A stretch of 64,000 nucleotides of DNA. Source: UBA5109 sp038148755 (GTDB taxonomy: Bacteria > Pseudomonadota > Gammaproteobacteria > Pseudomonadales > Pseudohongiellaceae). Shown here piece after piece: positions 26,801 to 35,473 of the stretch. The translations under genes were made by a program, and so were the position numbers. A model generated the notes under the pieces. That model saw only the letters and a program-made list of their open reading frames with translations, was not told where the DNA came from and searched no databases. The stretch's first letter is position 1, and each line of letters begins with the position of its first letter. The stretch is from assembly GCA_038148755.1 (NCBI GenBank), contig JAYQWA010000004.1, forward strand, positions 62,001 through 126,000, given 5' to 3'.

Positions 26801-27024
26801 AATGACTTGTTACCCTGACTCTTGCCTGAACCCTGGCAAGGCCCACAAACACGCTTTCTCAAGCTTATGCCGCTGCCAGTGCATTCCGGACAGTCACTGA
26901 CATAATTCTGCTTAAGAATATCAATCAAATCCTGCAAGGCTTCAGAGCTATTCTCCTGCTTCACCAGATTAACTGTAGCAGCTGAATTTCTTTGGTTATC
27001 TAGATTTTGTGAATAACTTACCAC
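26797..27024 (-). CDS. Small DnaJ-type zinc-finger protein
   Basis: A 75-residue protein whose C-terminal half carries two CxxCxGxG repeats, CPECTGSG and CGPCQGSG, forming one DnaJ-like zinc module. The N-terminal half is polar and helical (SSEALQDLIDILKQNYV). No J-domain or membrane segment is seen, so it is not a full chaperone. Function unknown; such mini-proteins may bind partner proteins through the zinc module. The gene is convergent with the MobA-like gene with overlapping stops. The motif spacing makes it a real gene rather than a chance frame. Confidence 0.72.
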   Translation of the reverse strand: MVSYSQNLDNQRNSAATVNLVKQENSSEALQDLIDILKQNYVSDCPECTGSGISLRKRVCGPCQGSGKSQGNKSF

Positions 27025-27103
27025 TGTTTAAACCCACTACTTTTCTATTGTTTGTAGTGCGATTCTAGTGCTTTCAGGCTATTGGAAATGTTAATAAGCT
27101 CAC

Positions 27104-27137
27104 AAAAAAGCCCGCTAGTGGGTAGCTAGCGGGCTTT
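27104..27137 (-). terminator. Rho-independent terminator downstream of the ferredoxin gene
   Basis: Perfect 12-bp stem AAAGCCCGCTAG / CTAGCGGGCTTT (27107-27118 and 27126-27137) with a 7-base loop. The minus-strand transcript continues into a run of T. It ends ferredoxin transcription. The spacer 27138-27238 contains nothing else recognisable. Confidence 0.88.
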
Positions 27138-27238
27138 CCTGTCAATATAAATAAGATTAAAAGGGGCGTGCCTCTATTCCTGCGCACATAGAGTTGGAGT
27201 GTGACGCTCGGTAAAAGTTCCCTGTTATTTGAAATAAT

Positions 27239-27559
27239 TTAAAACTGTGATTCTGGCAATCTGATAACCAGGCCATTCAATTCTTCAGTGACGTCAATCT
27301 GGCAGCTCAGACGGCTATTCTTCTGTGGTTCCAACACACACTCCAGCATGTCTTTTTCCATTTCACTGGCAGTTGGAACTTTATCCAGCCAGGCTTCATC
27401 AACATAACAATGACAGGTTGCGCAACTACATGAGCCACCACATTCTGCGATGATGCCATCAAGCATATTATCCACTGCTCCCTGCATGACAGAATTACCA
27501 GTCGGCACTTCTATTTCATTGGTGGTTCCGTCATGACTGATATAAGTAACTAAAGGCAT
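27239..27559 (-). CDS. 2Fe-2S ferredoxin, adrenodoxin/putidaredoxin type
   Basis: Small electron carrier of about 106 residues. Cluster ligands follow C-X5-C-X2-C...C: C41, C47, C50 (in CGGSCSCATC) and C87 (SRLSCQI), counting from the first of two adjacent ATGs. Such ferredoxins deliver electrons from an FAD reductase to cytochrome P450s or other oxygenases. The second ATG (27559) has better spacing (6 bases) from GGAG. A matching ferredoxin reductase is encoded 0.9 kb away on the same strand, across one opposing gene. No oxygenase gene is seen in the window. Confidence 0.92.
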   Translation of the reverse strand: MPLVTYISHDGTTNEIEVPTGNSVMQGAVDNMLDGIIAECGGSCSCATCHCYVDEAWLDKVPTASEMEKDMLECVLEPQKNSRLSCQIDVTEELNGLVIRLPESQF

Positions 27560-27794
27560 CATATACTCCGTTTAAACTAAAATTTTGACTACAGTTGACT
27601 ATCAATGGGGCAAATATTTGCAGCGCATTATACCGCTTTAAACCATCAGTTAAAGCCTAAAGCCTAATGCCAGATACAAGCACAATGGCATTAAAAATTC
27701 CATCTTGGTAAATAATTTCTTATCGTTGAGAGCAATTAGCTGGCTTAAGGTCTGCAGTGCGACGTATGATGATCCAGGTATCAGGTTAACCAGT

Positions 27795-28442
27795 ATGTAC
27801 AAGATGCTCCAGCGTAAACAGATAATGGCTTATTGCCTGGCCGCAGCTCTTCCTCTCCTGTTAATGGCTATCATTTTTAATTTTTCTCTGGTCTTTACGG
27901 CGCAATATATTTTTTGCACTAACCAGGAAGTACTGGGCTATATCATTCAGGCAGAATTTCTTGCCGTCGCCAGCGGCGTCTTGGTCGTACTGCCGCTCAT
28001 CATTCAAATACATAATTTGTTCATGCGAATTTTCCGTTTTTCATTATTCGCTATTGTTGTGGTTATTTTTGCCTGGGTGTCCTATGACATAGATGGCATG
28101 GAAGGCATGTTGTTTTATGCTTTATTGGTATTTATTACTTTTGGCGGTGGCACTCTGTTTATTTTTGACACCTTTTCCACTCAGACCAGAGCATTTCTGA
28201 GCTTATTACGCTGGTCTCTTGGCATCTTTATTTATGTCAGTCTGCAACTATCATTTGATCTCGACAGCGATATTGCCTCCTGGAAAGACACCCGTGACGT
28301 CATACCCTTTGGCGCAGCGTTTTTTTACCTGCTGTTTCTTTTTGAGCTGATCATGTATCCGGCCTTAACCTATTATCTTGAGAAAAAGAACTCCGAAGAC
28401 ATGTTCATTTCAGAAAAAATAGCACAGGTTCAGGTAAAATAA
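27795..28442 (+). CDS. Unrecognised multi-pass membrane protein
   Basis: I do not recognise this family. About 215 residues with six likely membrane helices (roughly AYCLAAALPLLLMAIIF, FLAVASGVLVVLPLIIQ, FSLFAIVVVIFAWVSY, MLFYALLVFITFGGGTLFIF, WSLGIFIYVSLQLSF and AAFFYLLFLFELIMY), ending in a charged tail. The open frame begins at a TTG at 27705, but I prefer the ATG at 27795 because the residues before it are not membrane-like; it has only a weak upstream AGG. It sits between ferredoxin and ferredoxin reductase on the opposite strand, which does not show a functional link. Confidence 0.65.
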   Translation: MYKMLQRKQIMAYCLAAALPLLLMAIIFNFSLVFTAQYIFCTNQEVLGYIIQAEFLAVASGVLVVLPLIIQIHNLFMRIFRFSLFAIVVVIFAWVSYDIDGMEGMLFYALLVFITFGGGTLFIFDTFSTQTRAFLSLLRWSLGIFIYVSLQLSFDLDSDIASWKDTRDVIPFGAAFFYLLFLFELIMYPALTYYLEKKNSEDMFISEKIAQVQVK

Positions 28443-28475
28443 TCAGCCTGAATGACTTTGTGTTATTCCTGGTAT

Positions 28476-29702
28476 CTAAGCCAGAAGCAAGTCTTTCATT
28501 GGGACGCTGGTATCGGCCAGTTTTTCCCGATTCAGTTGCAGCGACTGTGCCAGAACACGTTTACCAAACATGAATTCCTGCGGGCTGTTTACCGCATCCA
28601 CAGCCAGCAACACTTCCCCCTTAAAATAAAATACCGCTATTTTTCTGCCCTGCGATAAATCGCCACGTACGATCAGGTTGTCATAACCTGCAGACAACCC
28701 TGCTATCTGTAACTTCAGATCATACTGGTCAGACCAGAACCAGGGGATCTGATCATATTCCTGACGCTTACCACAGATTGTTCTGGCTACTACTTTAGCC
28801 TGCTCCACTGCATTCTGAATGGATTCCAGTCGCATCCAACGCTGATAATGTTTATTGAAGTGAAAAGTACAGTCCCCAGCTGCCAGAATATCCGGATCAC
28901 TGGTCTCACCAAAAGCATTAACCATAATGCCATTATCAATATCCAGCCCGACATCCTGAGCCAGCTCCGAATTGGGAACTACACCAATGCCAATAATGAC
29001 CATATCAGCCGGAAAACTTTGTCCACCATTACAAACTACTGAATTGGCCTGCTTATCGCCTTTTAAATGACTGATTTCGACATCGGTAATCAACTCAACA
29101 CCTTCTTCGGCATGAATACGACTGTAAAATTCAGAAATTTCCGGCGCAGAAACGCGATTAAGAATACGTGGATCCTTTTCCAGCACTGTGACTTTCATCC
29201 CTGTGGAAGTCAGCATGGCGGCCGTTTCCAGGCCTATATAGCCACCGCCAACAATGACAGCCTGTTTACCCGCTTCGATATGCGGTCTTATTCTGTCGGC
29301 ATCATGTATGTCACGCAAATAAAAAACATTGCCAAGTCTGGCACCGGGCAGCTCCATCACTCTGGGTCTGGCCCCTGTTGTTAGAATAAGTTTGTCGTAG
29401 TTGACTGTTTCATTATCATTCAGAAAGACAGTTTTATTAGTCCGATCAATACTGTCGACTCTACAGCCCAGCTTATATTTAATATCTGCTTTTGCATAAG
29501 CTTCTTCATGCCGGATCAGCAAGTCATAAATACTTTTGGTACCCGCTAAAAAAGTTTTGGATAAAGGCGGACGATTGTAAGGCAGGTGAGCTTCTTCTCC
29601 GATCAGGGTAATACCCCCTTCCCAGCCTTCTTTTCGCAAGCTGTTACAAAGTTCTGCCGCAGCATGACTGGCGCCAACAATAACACAGTGTTGTTTACTC
29701 AC
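28476..29702 (-). CDS. FAD-dependent ferredoxin reductase (rhodocoxin/putidaredoxin reductase type)
   Basis: NAD(P)H-dependent flavoprotein of 408 aa that passes electrons to a 2Fe-2S ferredoxin, very likely the one encoded at 27239-27559. Two dinucleotide folds are visible: FAD-binding IVGASHAAAEL near residue 8 (GxS variant of GxG, usual in this class) with the PYNRPPLSKTFLAG block, and NAD-binding VIVGGGYIGLETA. A C-terminal VEQAKVVARTICG, PWFWSDQYDLKLQIAGL and the GDCTFH FAD motif complete the rhodocoxin-reductase pattern. Last gene before the thioredoxin-like lipoprotein on the same strand (23 bp). Confidence 0.92.
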   Translation of the reverse strand: MSKQHCVIVGASHAAAELCNSLRKEGWEGGITLIGEEAHLPYNRPPLSKTFLAGTKSIYDLLIRHEEAYAKADIKYKLGCRVDSIDRTNKTVFLNDNETVNYDKLILTTGARPRVMELPGARLGNVFYLRDIHDADRIRPHIEAGKQAVIVGGGYIGLETAAMLTSTGMKVTVLEKDPRILNRVSAPEISEFYSRIHAEEGVELITDVEISHLKGDKQANSVVCNGGQSFPADMVIIGIGVVPNSELAQDVGLDIDNGIMVNAFGETSDPDILAAGDCTFHFNKHYQRWMRLESIQNAVEQAKVVARTICGKRQEYDQIPWFWSDQYDLKLQIAGLSAGYDNLIVRGDLSQGRKIAVFYFKGEVLLAVDAVNSPQEFMFGKRVLAQSLQLNREKLADTSVPMKDLLLA

Positions 29703-29725
29703 TTCTCAACTCTCTTTCTTGGTAC

Positions 29726-30256
29726 TTAAAAAGATCTTAATTCAGTTAAAAGTTCCGGGCTATCCCATTCATAAGCGCCTAGCCAACTTTTAAGTTCCTG
29801 ACCGGATTCATCATAGAGCACTGTGCTGGGTACTGCCTGAATTCCATGTGTCGAAAAGAATGAATTTAACTTGATGAAATTACCGCTGAATTCATTTTCA
29901 GCAATAAAGGCAGTTATGGTTTCCAAAGGCTCATCAGAGGCTAAAACAAAGATATAGCCTTCTGGCCCAAGTATCTCTGCTGCCCGACTTAAAGCCGGTA
30001 TCTCTTCTATGCAGGGGGCACACCAGGTTGCCCAGTAATTTAAAATCAGCTTGCGCCCGGCAAAACTTGAAATTTCAAGGGGCCTGCCACCTAAATCCTG
30101 AAAAGTAGCGGATTCTCCACCTGCGGCAGGTTGCACATCAGAAATAGTAATATTTCCGGCCTGAATGGCTTGTTTTTCTTCTCGCTCCTGCACACAGGCA
30201 ACAAGCAGGATTGCCAGGACAAAAGCCACAGTGATTTTAATTAATCCTTGATACAT
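29726..30256 (-). CDS. TlpA/ResA-like thioredoxin-fold lipoprotein
   Basis: Periplasmic thiol-disulfide protein of 176 aa. The signal peptide ends in the lipobox LLVA|C at C21. The thioredoxin fold has LILNYWATWCAPCIEEIP with active-site WCAPC at 78-82 and the cis-proline region AVPSTVLYD. This pattern is that of TlpA/ResA-type reductases, which keep apoproteins such as cytochrome c or copper chaperones reduced. No cytochrome maturation genes are adjacent. It is 23 bp upstream of the ferredoxin reductase on the same strand. Confidence 0.88.
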   Translation of the reverse strand: MYQGLIKITVAFVLAILLVACVQEREEKQAIQAGNITISDVQPAAGGESATFQDLGGRPLEISSFAGRKLILNYWATWCAPCIEEIPALSRAAEILGPEGYIFVLASDEPLETITAFIAENEFSGNFIKLNSFFSTHGIQAVPSTVLYDESGQELKSWLGAYEWDSPELLTELRSF

Positions 30257-30337
30257 TAAAGTAACCCGACGAATGATAAAGGCGTAATCATAACAAAAAG
30301 TTTGTTCGTCGTTTGTGTAAACAGTTAGAATTCAATC

Positions 30338-31237
30338 ATGCCTTTACCGCGCGCCTATTTGATTGATTCCAGTATTTATATTTTTCGTGCCTGGCATATC
30401 TATGATGACTCCATAACAGATACCCATGGCAAGCCAAGTAATGCTGTCTTTGGCTTCAGTGATTTCCTGTTTCAGATAATAAAACAAAAACAACCACAGC
30501 ATATTGCTTGTGCCTTTGATGCGAGCCAGACAGCATCCTATCGCCGGGAACTTTATCCTGAATACAAGGCTAACCGCCCGCCTGCACCGCCTGAACTCAA
30601 GCACCAGTTTGAACAGTGCCGGCTTTTTTGCCAGGCTGTTGGTATTCCTGAATTTGGCAGCAACCGATACGAAGCCGACGACATTATTGGTTCCCTTGCA
30701 GCCTATTTCAGGGAGCAGGGTTTTGCTGTCACCATAGTCAGTGCCGATAAAGACCTGACCCAGCTTGTCATCGGCGAAGAAGATGCCTGGTGGGACTTTG
30801 CCCGTGGTAATGTGTTAAACCGCCGTGGCGTTGAGAAGCAGTTTGGTGTCTTACCTGAACAGATTCCTGACATGCTCGCCCTCTCCGGTGACAAGGTCGA
30901 TAATATTCCGGGTATTCCCGGCGTCGGTTACACGACTGCAGCAAAAATTCTCAAAAAGTACCCCTACATAGAAAGCATACTGGAAAACATTGATGCCATT
31001 GCAGAAATGAAATTCCGTGGCGCTGCACGTATTCATGCTTTGTTAAATACGCATCAGGAAATGCTGCCGTTGAATAAACTGCTGACTACGATAGTCTGCG
31101 ATATGCACAGAAATGATCATCTGGACGCCCCTCTTGAAAGACTCGGTTGGAGTGGCGTAAACCACGAAGCATTTGCTACGCTATCCGAGCAGTTAGCGCT
31201 AAGCCCTGCGCTTTCACAACGCTGGTTTAACCTGTAA
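30338..31237 (+). CDS. 5'-3' exonuclease, PolI-N-terminal/FEN family (stand-alone)
   Basis: A 299-residue flap nuclease related to the N-terminal domain of DNA polymerase I and to ExoIX. Metal-binding acidic motifs are present: LIDSSIYIFRAW, CAFD in HIACAFDASQTASYR, YEADDIIGSLA, SADKDLTQLV, and the helix-hairpin-helix LSGDKVDNIPGIPGVG. There is no polymerase part, so it is a separate protein. The extra length over E. coli ExoIX (251 aa) makes an xni symbol uncertain. Divergent from the thioredoxin-like gene. Confidence 0.9.
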   Translation: MPLPRAYLIDSSIYIFRAWHIYDDSITDTHGKPSNAVFGFSDFLFQIIKQKQPQHIACAFDASQTASYRRELYPEYKANRPPAPPELKHQFEQCRLFCQAVGIPEFGSNRYEADDIIGSLAAYFREQGFAVTIVSADKDLTQLVIGEEDAWWDFARGNVLNRRGVEKQFGVLPEQIPDMLALSGDKVDNIPGIPGVGYTTAAKILKKYPYIESILENIDAIAEMKFRGAARIHALLNTHQEMLPLNKLLTTIVCDMHRNDHLDAPLERLGWSGVNHEAFATLSEQLALSPALSQRWFNL

Positions 31238-31330
31238 GTTGAACTCGAAAAATTGCATTCAAAATAGAGGAGTTAACAGTGATTTCAGGTAATTCACTGT
31301 CTACTTTTGCTCTGCCGAACTAATTCAGAA

Positions 31331-32953
31331 TTAATCGCCCATTTTCCAGCCGGAAGTAATGGGATAACGCCGGTCCTTGCCAAAGCCACGTTTACTGATT
31401 CTGATACCAATCGGCGCCTGCCTGCGTTTATGTTCATTAATATCAACCAGCCTGATCACTTTTGCGACGGTATCTTGGTCAAAGCCTCTAGCTATGATTT
31501 CTTCCGCACTTAAATCAGCTTCAATATATAACTCAAGAATCTGATCCAGCACAGGATATGGCGGCAGGTTATCTTCATCCACCTGATCCGGTGCCAGTTC
31601 TGCTGAAGGTGCTCGTTCGATAACACGTTGCGGAATAACTTCTCCCAGCGTATTACGATACCGGGCCAGTTCATAAACCAGCATCTTGGGCACATCTTTT
31701 ATCACATCAAAACCGCCTGCCATATCGCCATAAAGTGTCGAATAACCAACTGCCAGTTCGCTCTTGTTACCGGTTGTTAAAACCAGCGCATGTTTTTTGT
31801 TTGAAATAGCCATAAGCAAAACACCCCTGCTGCGGGCCTGGATATTTTGCTCGGTAATATCAGAACTGTAGCCTTTAAATTCATCACTAAGCGCCCGGCT
31901 GAAGCTGTCATAGATATCTGCGATGGGAATTTCTTGGTAATTAACACCCAGTGTCATTGCTTCTTTACGTGCATCTTCCAGACTGATTTCCGATGTGTAG
32001 GTATAGGGCAGCATCACTGCCTGCACTCTTTCTGCACCCAGGGCATCCGCTGCAATGGCAAGCGTCAGGGCGGAATCAATACCTCCGGAAAGCCCCAGGA
32101 CAACACCAGGGAAACCATTCTTGTTGACGTAATCTTGTAGACCCAATACCAAAGCCTGATAGATAACCGCTTCTTTATCCGGTAGTGAAGCGATCTCACT
32201 CTGACTTAGAGAAACTGTTTCATCTGCATTTATATTACAGTCAACCGGCACCATCGCTTCTTCATACAAAGGAGCCAGTGCACACAATTGGCCAGAACCA
32301 TCAAAGGCCATTGAAGCACCATCGAAGACCAGTTCATCCTGCCCACCAACCTGATTCACATAAATAACAGGTAGAGATGTTTCATTTATGCGTTGTTGAA
32401 TAATTTCCTGACGATCCTGCACCTTATTCATATGAAAAGGCGAACCATTAATATTGATCATTAATTTTGCGCCGGCCGTCTTGGCCTGTTGCATGGGGCC
32501 CGCTTCCCATAAATCTTCACAAATAGTGAAGGCAACCGGAATATTTTTTATCTCCAACACACAAGCTTTATCGCCCGCCGAGAAATAACGCTTTTCATCA
32601 AACACTTGATAGTTGGGTAAACATTGCTTGCAATAAGTAGCCAAACATTGGCCTGCGTGAAACACACCCAGCATATTGAATAGTTTGCCATCTACCCTGC
32701 CCGGATAACCAACAACCAGATAGACTGGCAGCTCAGCTTCCTGAATTTCTTGCAGTGCTGCAGCTATACGTTTGTTCAGACTTGGACGCAGTAATAAGTC
32801 TTCAGGGGGATAAGCTGTTAATACCAGTTCAGGAAATACAATAATATCAGCCTCATGCTCTGCAATACCCTGCCTGGCGGCGGCTAGAAGTTTTTTTGTA
32901 TTACCCGGAATATCACCAACGAGCGGGTTGGTTTGAACCATTAATATTCGCAT
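31331..32953 (-). CDS. nadE: Glutamine-dependent NAD+ synthetase
   Basis: Final step of NAD synthesis: amidates nicotinate adenine dinucleotide using glutamine. Of its 540 residues, the N-terminal nitrilase-type glutaminase domain has a Glu-Lys-Cys set (VFPELVLTAYPPEDL, DEKRYF, FTICEDLW). The C-terminal synthetase domain has the PP-loop LSGGIDSALTLAIAADALG, TGNKSELAVGY and DVPKMLVYELARY. Two-domain form, longer than ammonia-only NadE. It stands alone, convergent with the exonuclease gene. Confidence 0.95.
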   Translation of the reverse strand: MRILMVQTNPLVGDIPGNTKKLLAAARQGIAEHEADIIVFPELVLTAYPPEDLLLRPSLNKRIAAALQEIQEAELPVYLVVGYPGRVDGKLFNMLGVFHAGQCLATYCKQCLPNYQVFDEKRYFSAGDKACVLEIKNIPVAFTICEDLWEAGPMQQAKTAGAKLMININGSPFHMNKVQDRQEIIQQRINETSLPVIYVNQVGGQDELVFDGASMAFDGSGQLCALAPLYEEAMVPVDCNINADETVSLSQSEIASLPDKEAVIYQALVLGLQDYVNKNGFPGVVLGLSGGIDSALTLAIAADALGAERVQAVMLPYTYTSEISLEDARKEAMTLGVNYQEIPIADIYDSFSRALSDEFKGYSSDITEQNIQARSRGVLLMAISNKKHALVLTTGNKSELAVGYSTLYGDMAGGFDVIKDVPKMLVYELARYRNTLGEVIPQRVIERAPSAELAPDQVDEDNLPPYPVLDQILELYIEADLSAEEIIARGFDQDTVAKVIRLVDINEHKRRQAPIGIRISKRGFGKDRRYPITSGWKMGD

Positions 32954-33080
32954 TACTATCTGTTTTCGGCCTGTTTGCTTGTATAGATATTGTTTAGCAG
33001 GTGAGTTATTGTCTGTTATTCTTTAGCGTCAAGTAAAGCAACATAAAGTGCTAACGATCTAATTTCAAGCAGAGCGAATT

Positions 33081-33341
33081 ATGGGATTATTCAGACTACT
33101 GACTTTTATTCTTGTCGTCATCGTCGCCTGGCGCATGATAAAAAATTATCAAAAAACAGTGGTAAAAAAAGACAAAAAATCCGAACAATCTAAAATCCCT
33201 GTGCGTGAAAAAATGGTCAAGTGTGAACTGTGTGATGTTCATCTGCCACAGGAAGACGCGATTGGTCTTAAAGACAATGGGCAGGAATACTGGTTTTGTT
33301 CTTCAGCACATAGAAATTCGTTTAAACAGCAGGATTCCTAA
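33081..33341 (+). CDS. PP0621 family protein
   Basis: An 86-residue protein with one N-terminal membrane helix (LLTFILVVIVAWRMI) and a cysteine-rich C-terminus KCELCDVHLPQEDAI ... YWFCSSAHRNSF, matching the PP0621 family (small, one helix plus a treble-clef-like zinc finger). Function is not established. In Pseudomonas, as I recall, it lies immediately upstream of pilS, and here a pilS N-terminal remnant starts 6 bp after its stop. Confidence 0.8.
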   Translation: MGLFRLLTFILVVIVAWRMIKNYQKTVVKKDKKSEQSKIPVREKMVKCELCDVHLPQEDAIGLKDNGQEYWFCSSAHRNSFKQQDS

Positions 33342-33347
33342 ATCCCC

Positions 33348-33521
33348 ATGTTAAAACTCCGTGTAGTCAGCATAGATGACAGCCGTCGTCAGCAGAGCGC
33401 CCAGATTTTTAATATCTACAATCTATACAGGCTGTTGCTGTCGCTGATTCTGCTCATTTCCTACCTGTTTACTGCAGATTTTAATTTTCTCGGCAGTGTC
33501 GAGTCTAATCGTATCCTGTAA
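33348..33521 (+). pseudogene. pilS-like sensor kinase remnant (first 57 codons only)
   Basis: An ATG 6 bp after the PP0621 gene opens a frame of 57 codons (MLKLRVVSIDDSRRQQSAQI, then FNIYNLYRLLLSLILLISYL) closed by TAA at 33519-33521. The NxYRLLL helix followed by FLGS is like the N-terminus of PilS, the sensor histidine kinase controlling type IV pilin transcription. The helices 2-6, PAS and kinase domains (about 470 residues) are missing. It overlaps a truncated prepilin frame on the other strand, marking a deletion junction near 33500-33520. Confidence 0.6.
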
Positions 33522-33635
33522 ACAGGGCACGGCTACGGCAACCAGGATAGCTCCAATGGCGACAACCATAAGAATCTCCAGCATGGTATATCCCTGCTGT
33601 CCCAGTTTGATTTTGCTGTACAAAGCGTATCTCAT
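33423..33635 (-). pseudogene. Truncated type IV prepilin-like gene
   Basis: 70 codons beginning with a prepilin leader and methylation motif, QQG15|YTMLE20ILMVVAIGAILVA-VAVP, with the invariant Glu at +5. After VPCLQDTIR the pilin similarity ends and the rest (LDTAEKIKICSKQVGNEQNQ...) is antisense to the pilS remnant. Minor pilins normally run 130-180 residues, so the globular head is absent. It is one half of the deletion scar. It lies downstream of ispH on the same strand; no pilus assembly gene is near. Confidence 0.6.
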
Positions 33636-33878
33636 TGACTTACCAATACAAGCAATCTAAAGCCTCGCTAACACTATACCATGTCGTAACAGCTCTAATA
33701 AGCAAGCCCGGTAGGATAAGCCCTTATATTCTAAAGGTTTCTTTATCCTGTGGAACTAAGAGATTAACCTAATTTGCAAAAAAAAATGTGAACTATTGAG
33801 AAAACTTGTAGGCCGCTTTACTCAGGATGTCTAAAATGCGATCTAAATCACTATACAGAAGCTTAACTTATTGAAATT

Positions 33879-34853
33879 TTAAGAAATTCTAAGGTCGCGT
33901 GGCATTGAGAAAGTGATATTCTCCTTGGCACCTGCCATCTCTTGCAATTGACCACCGCCCAGTTCCTGAATACGCTGGATAACTTCCTGTACCAGCACTT
34001 CCGGAGCGGAAGCTCCTGCTGTTACGCCGACCCTGCTTTTACCCTGCAACCAGCGGTCGTGAATTTCTTCGGCACTATCAATCAGATAAGCCTCACTACC
34101 TGTTCTCTCGGCCAATTCTTTTAACCGATTGGAATTGGAGCTGTTCGGTGAACCTACCACCAGAACCAGATCGCACTCCAAAGCCAGTTGTTTAACTGCA
34201 TCCTGGCGATTCTGGGTGGCATAGCAAATATCTTTCTTGCGTGGCCCTTTTATATTTGGAAAACGCTTTTGCAGGGCATCAATAATCAGAGAAGTATCAT
34301 CCATGGAGAGTGTCGTCTGTGTCACATAGGCGAGCTGATCAGGATTATTAACCTCTAAACTCGCCACATCCTCTTCTGACTCAACCAGGTAAATCCTGCC
34401 ACCGGCACTTTCATCATATTGCCCCATAGTCCCTTCAACTTCAGGATGAAAAGCATGCCCAATTAAAATACATTCCTGTCCCATGCGGCTGTATCGTATG
34501 ACTTCCATATGCACCTTAGTCACCAAAGGACAGGTCGCATCAAACACTCGCATACCAAGACCGGCTGCTTCCGTTTTTACCGCCTGCGACACACCATGGG
34601 CAGAAAAAATCACAATGGGTGGTTCTGTCTTCTCTGTTACCGGCACATCAGACAATTCATCAACAAAAACTGCTCCTCGTAATTTCAGTCTTTCAACGAC
34701 AAATTTATTGTGCACAACTTCATGCCGGACAAAGATAGGCGCTCCATAAATATCCAGCGCTCGATTGACAATATCAATGGCGCGGTCAACTCCGGCACAG
34801 AATCCGCGTGGATTAGCCAGCTTGATTTCACGTTTTTCGGTAACCATGGTCAT
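33879..34853 (-). CDS. ispH: 4-hydroxy-3-methylbut-2-enyl diphosphate reductase
   Basis: 4Fe-4S enzyme of the last step of the MEP isoprenoid pathway, making IPP and DMAPP. The 324-residue protein has the three cluster cysteines in NPRGFCAGV (C19), DATCPLV and DICYATQ, and SAHGVS plus VGSPNSSNSNRL substrate loops. Terminal member of ribF-lspA-fkpB-ispH; 20 bp after fkpB. The 243-bp stretch downstream to the pilin remnant has no gene or clear terminator. Confidence 0.96.
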   Translation of the reverse strand: MTMVTEKREIKLANPRGFCAGVDRAIDIVNRALDIYGAPIFVRHEVVHNKFVVERLKLRGAVFVDELSDVPVTEKTEPPIVIFSAHGVSQAVKTEAAGLGMRVFDATCPLVTKVHMEVIRYSRMGQECILIGHAFHPEVEGTMGQYDESAGGRIYLVESEEDVASLEVNNPDQLAYVTQTTLSMDDTSLIIDALQKRFPNIKGPRKKDICYATQNRQDAVKQLALECDLVLVVGSPNSSNSNRLKELAERTGSEAYLIDSAEEIHDRWLQGKSRVGVTAGASAPEVLVQEVIQRIQELGGGQLQEMAGAKENITFSMPRDLRIS

Positions 34854-34873
34854 AAAGTTAGACTAACAATCTA

Positions 34874-35473
34874 TTAAATAGCTTCAACCGCTTTAATCTC
34901 AACAACGAAAAGAATATCGAGACCAGCTAGAGGATGGTTAAAATCAACATATACATTATTAGCATCAAAAGTGCTAACGACACCTGCCTGCTCATTACCT
35001 CCAGCATCCGAAAAATTAATCATAAGACCTTTTTCCATAAGCAGATCCGCCGGAAACTGATAGCGGGGGTAACAATGAATATTATCTTCGTTTCTTAGAC
35101 CAAAAGCCTTTTCCGCCCCGACAGTAAACGACTTTTTATCACCGGCTTTAAGACCGAGCATAACAGCCTCAAATCCGGGCAGTATATTACCATCACCATA
35201 GTCAAAACTTACTGATTCTTTTTCAAAATTGGAGTCAATCAGAGCTGTTGGATCATCTGCCGGCGCCAAAGAAAAATTTAAAACAATGCGCTTTCCGGGA
35301 CTGATTTCATGCTCGGAATAATGCTTTAATTCTTCTTTCCCGGCTTTGGCATCCAGTACCGGATCATCACTAAGATTAACAACATGGAGCAATTCATTAC
35401 TTTTTCTGTTGGTATCAATGTCAACGCCTTTACCGGCCTCATTGCGCTCTAAATCACTGTCAGAATTATTCAT
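34874..35473 (-). CDS. fkpB: FKBP-type prolyl isomerase FkpB/SlpA, N-terminally extended
   Basis: SlyD-like FKBP isomerase encoded in the ispH-lspA cluster, as in E. coli. Residues 55-199 carry the FKBP pattern: GNILPGFEAVMLGLKAGDK, AFGLRNEDNI, and VDFNHPLAGLDILFVVEIKAV at the end. E. coli FkpB has 149 residues; this one has 199, with ~55 extra polar N-terminal residues of no recognised fold. The start overlaps the lspA stop by 8 bp, which supports the long form, though an internal GTG cannot be excluded. Confidence 0.87.
   Translation of the reverse strand: MNNSDSDLERNEAGKGVDIDTNRKSNELLHVVNLSDDPVLDAKAGKEELKHYSEHEISPGKRIVLNFSLAPADDPTALIDSNFEKESVSFDYGDGNILPGFEAVMLGLKAGDKKSFTVGAEKAFGLRNEDNIHCYPRYQFPADLLMEKGLMINFSDAGGNEQAGVVSTFDANNVYVDFNHPLAGLDILFVVEIKAVEAI

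Noticed and set aside
31276..31300. Hairpin ACAGTGA-N11-TCACTGT between the exonuclease and nadE genes
   Set aside because: Stem is only 7 bp with a long loop and no T run, so it is not a convincing terminator.
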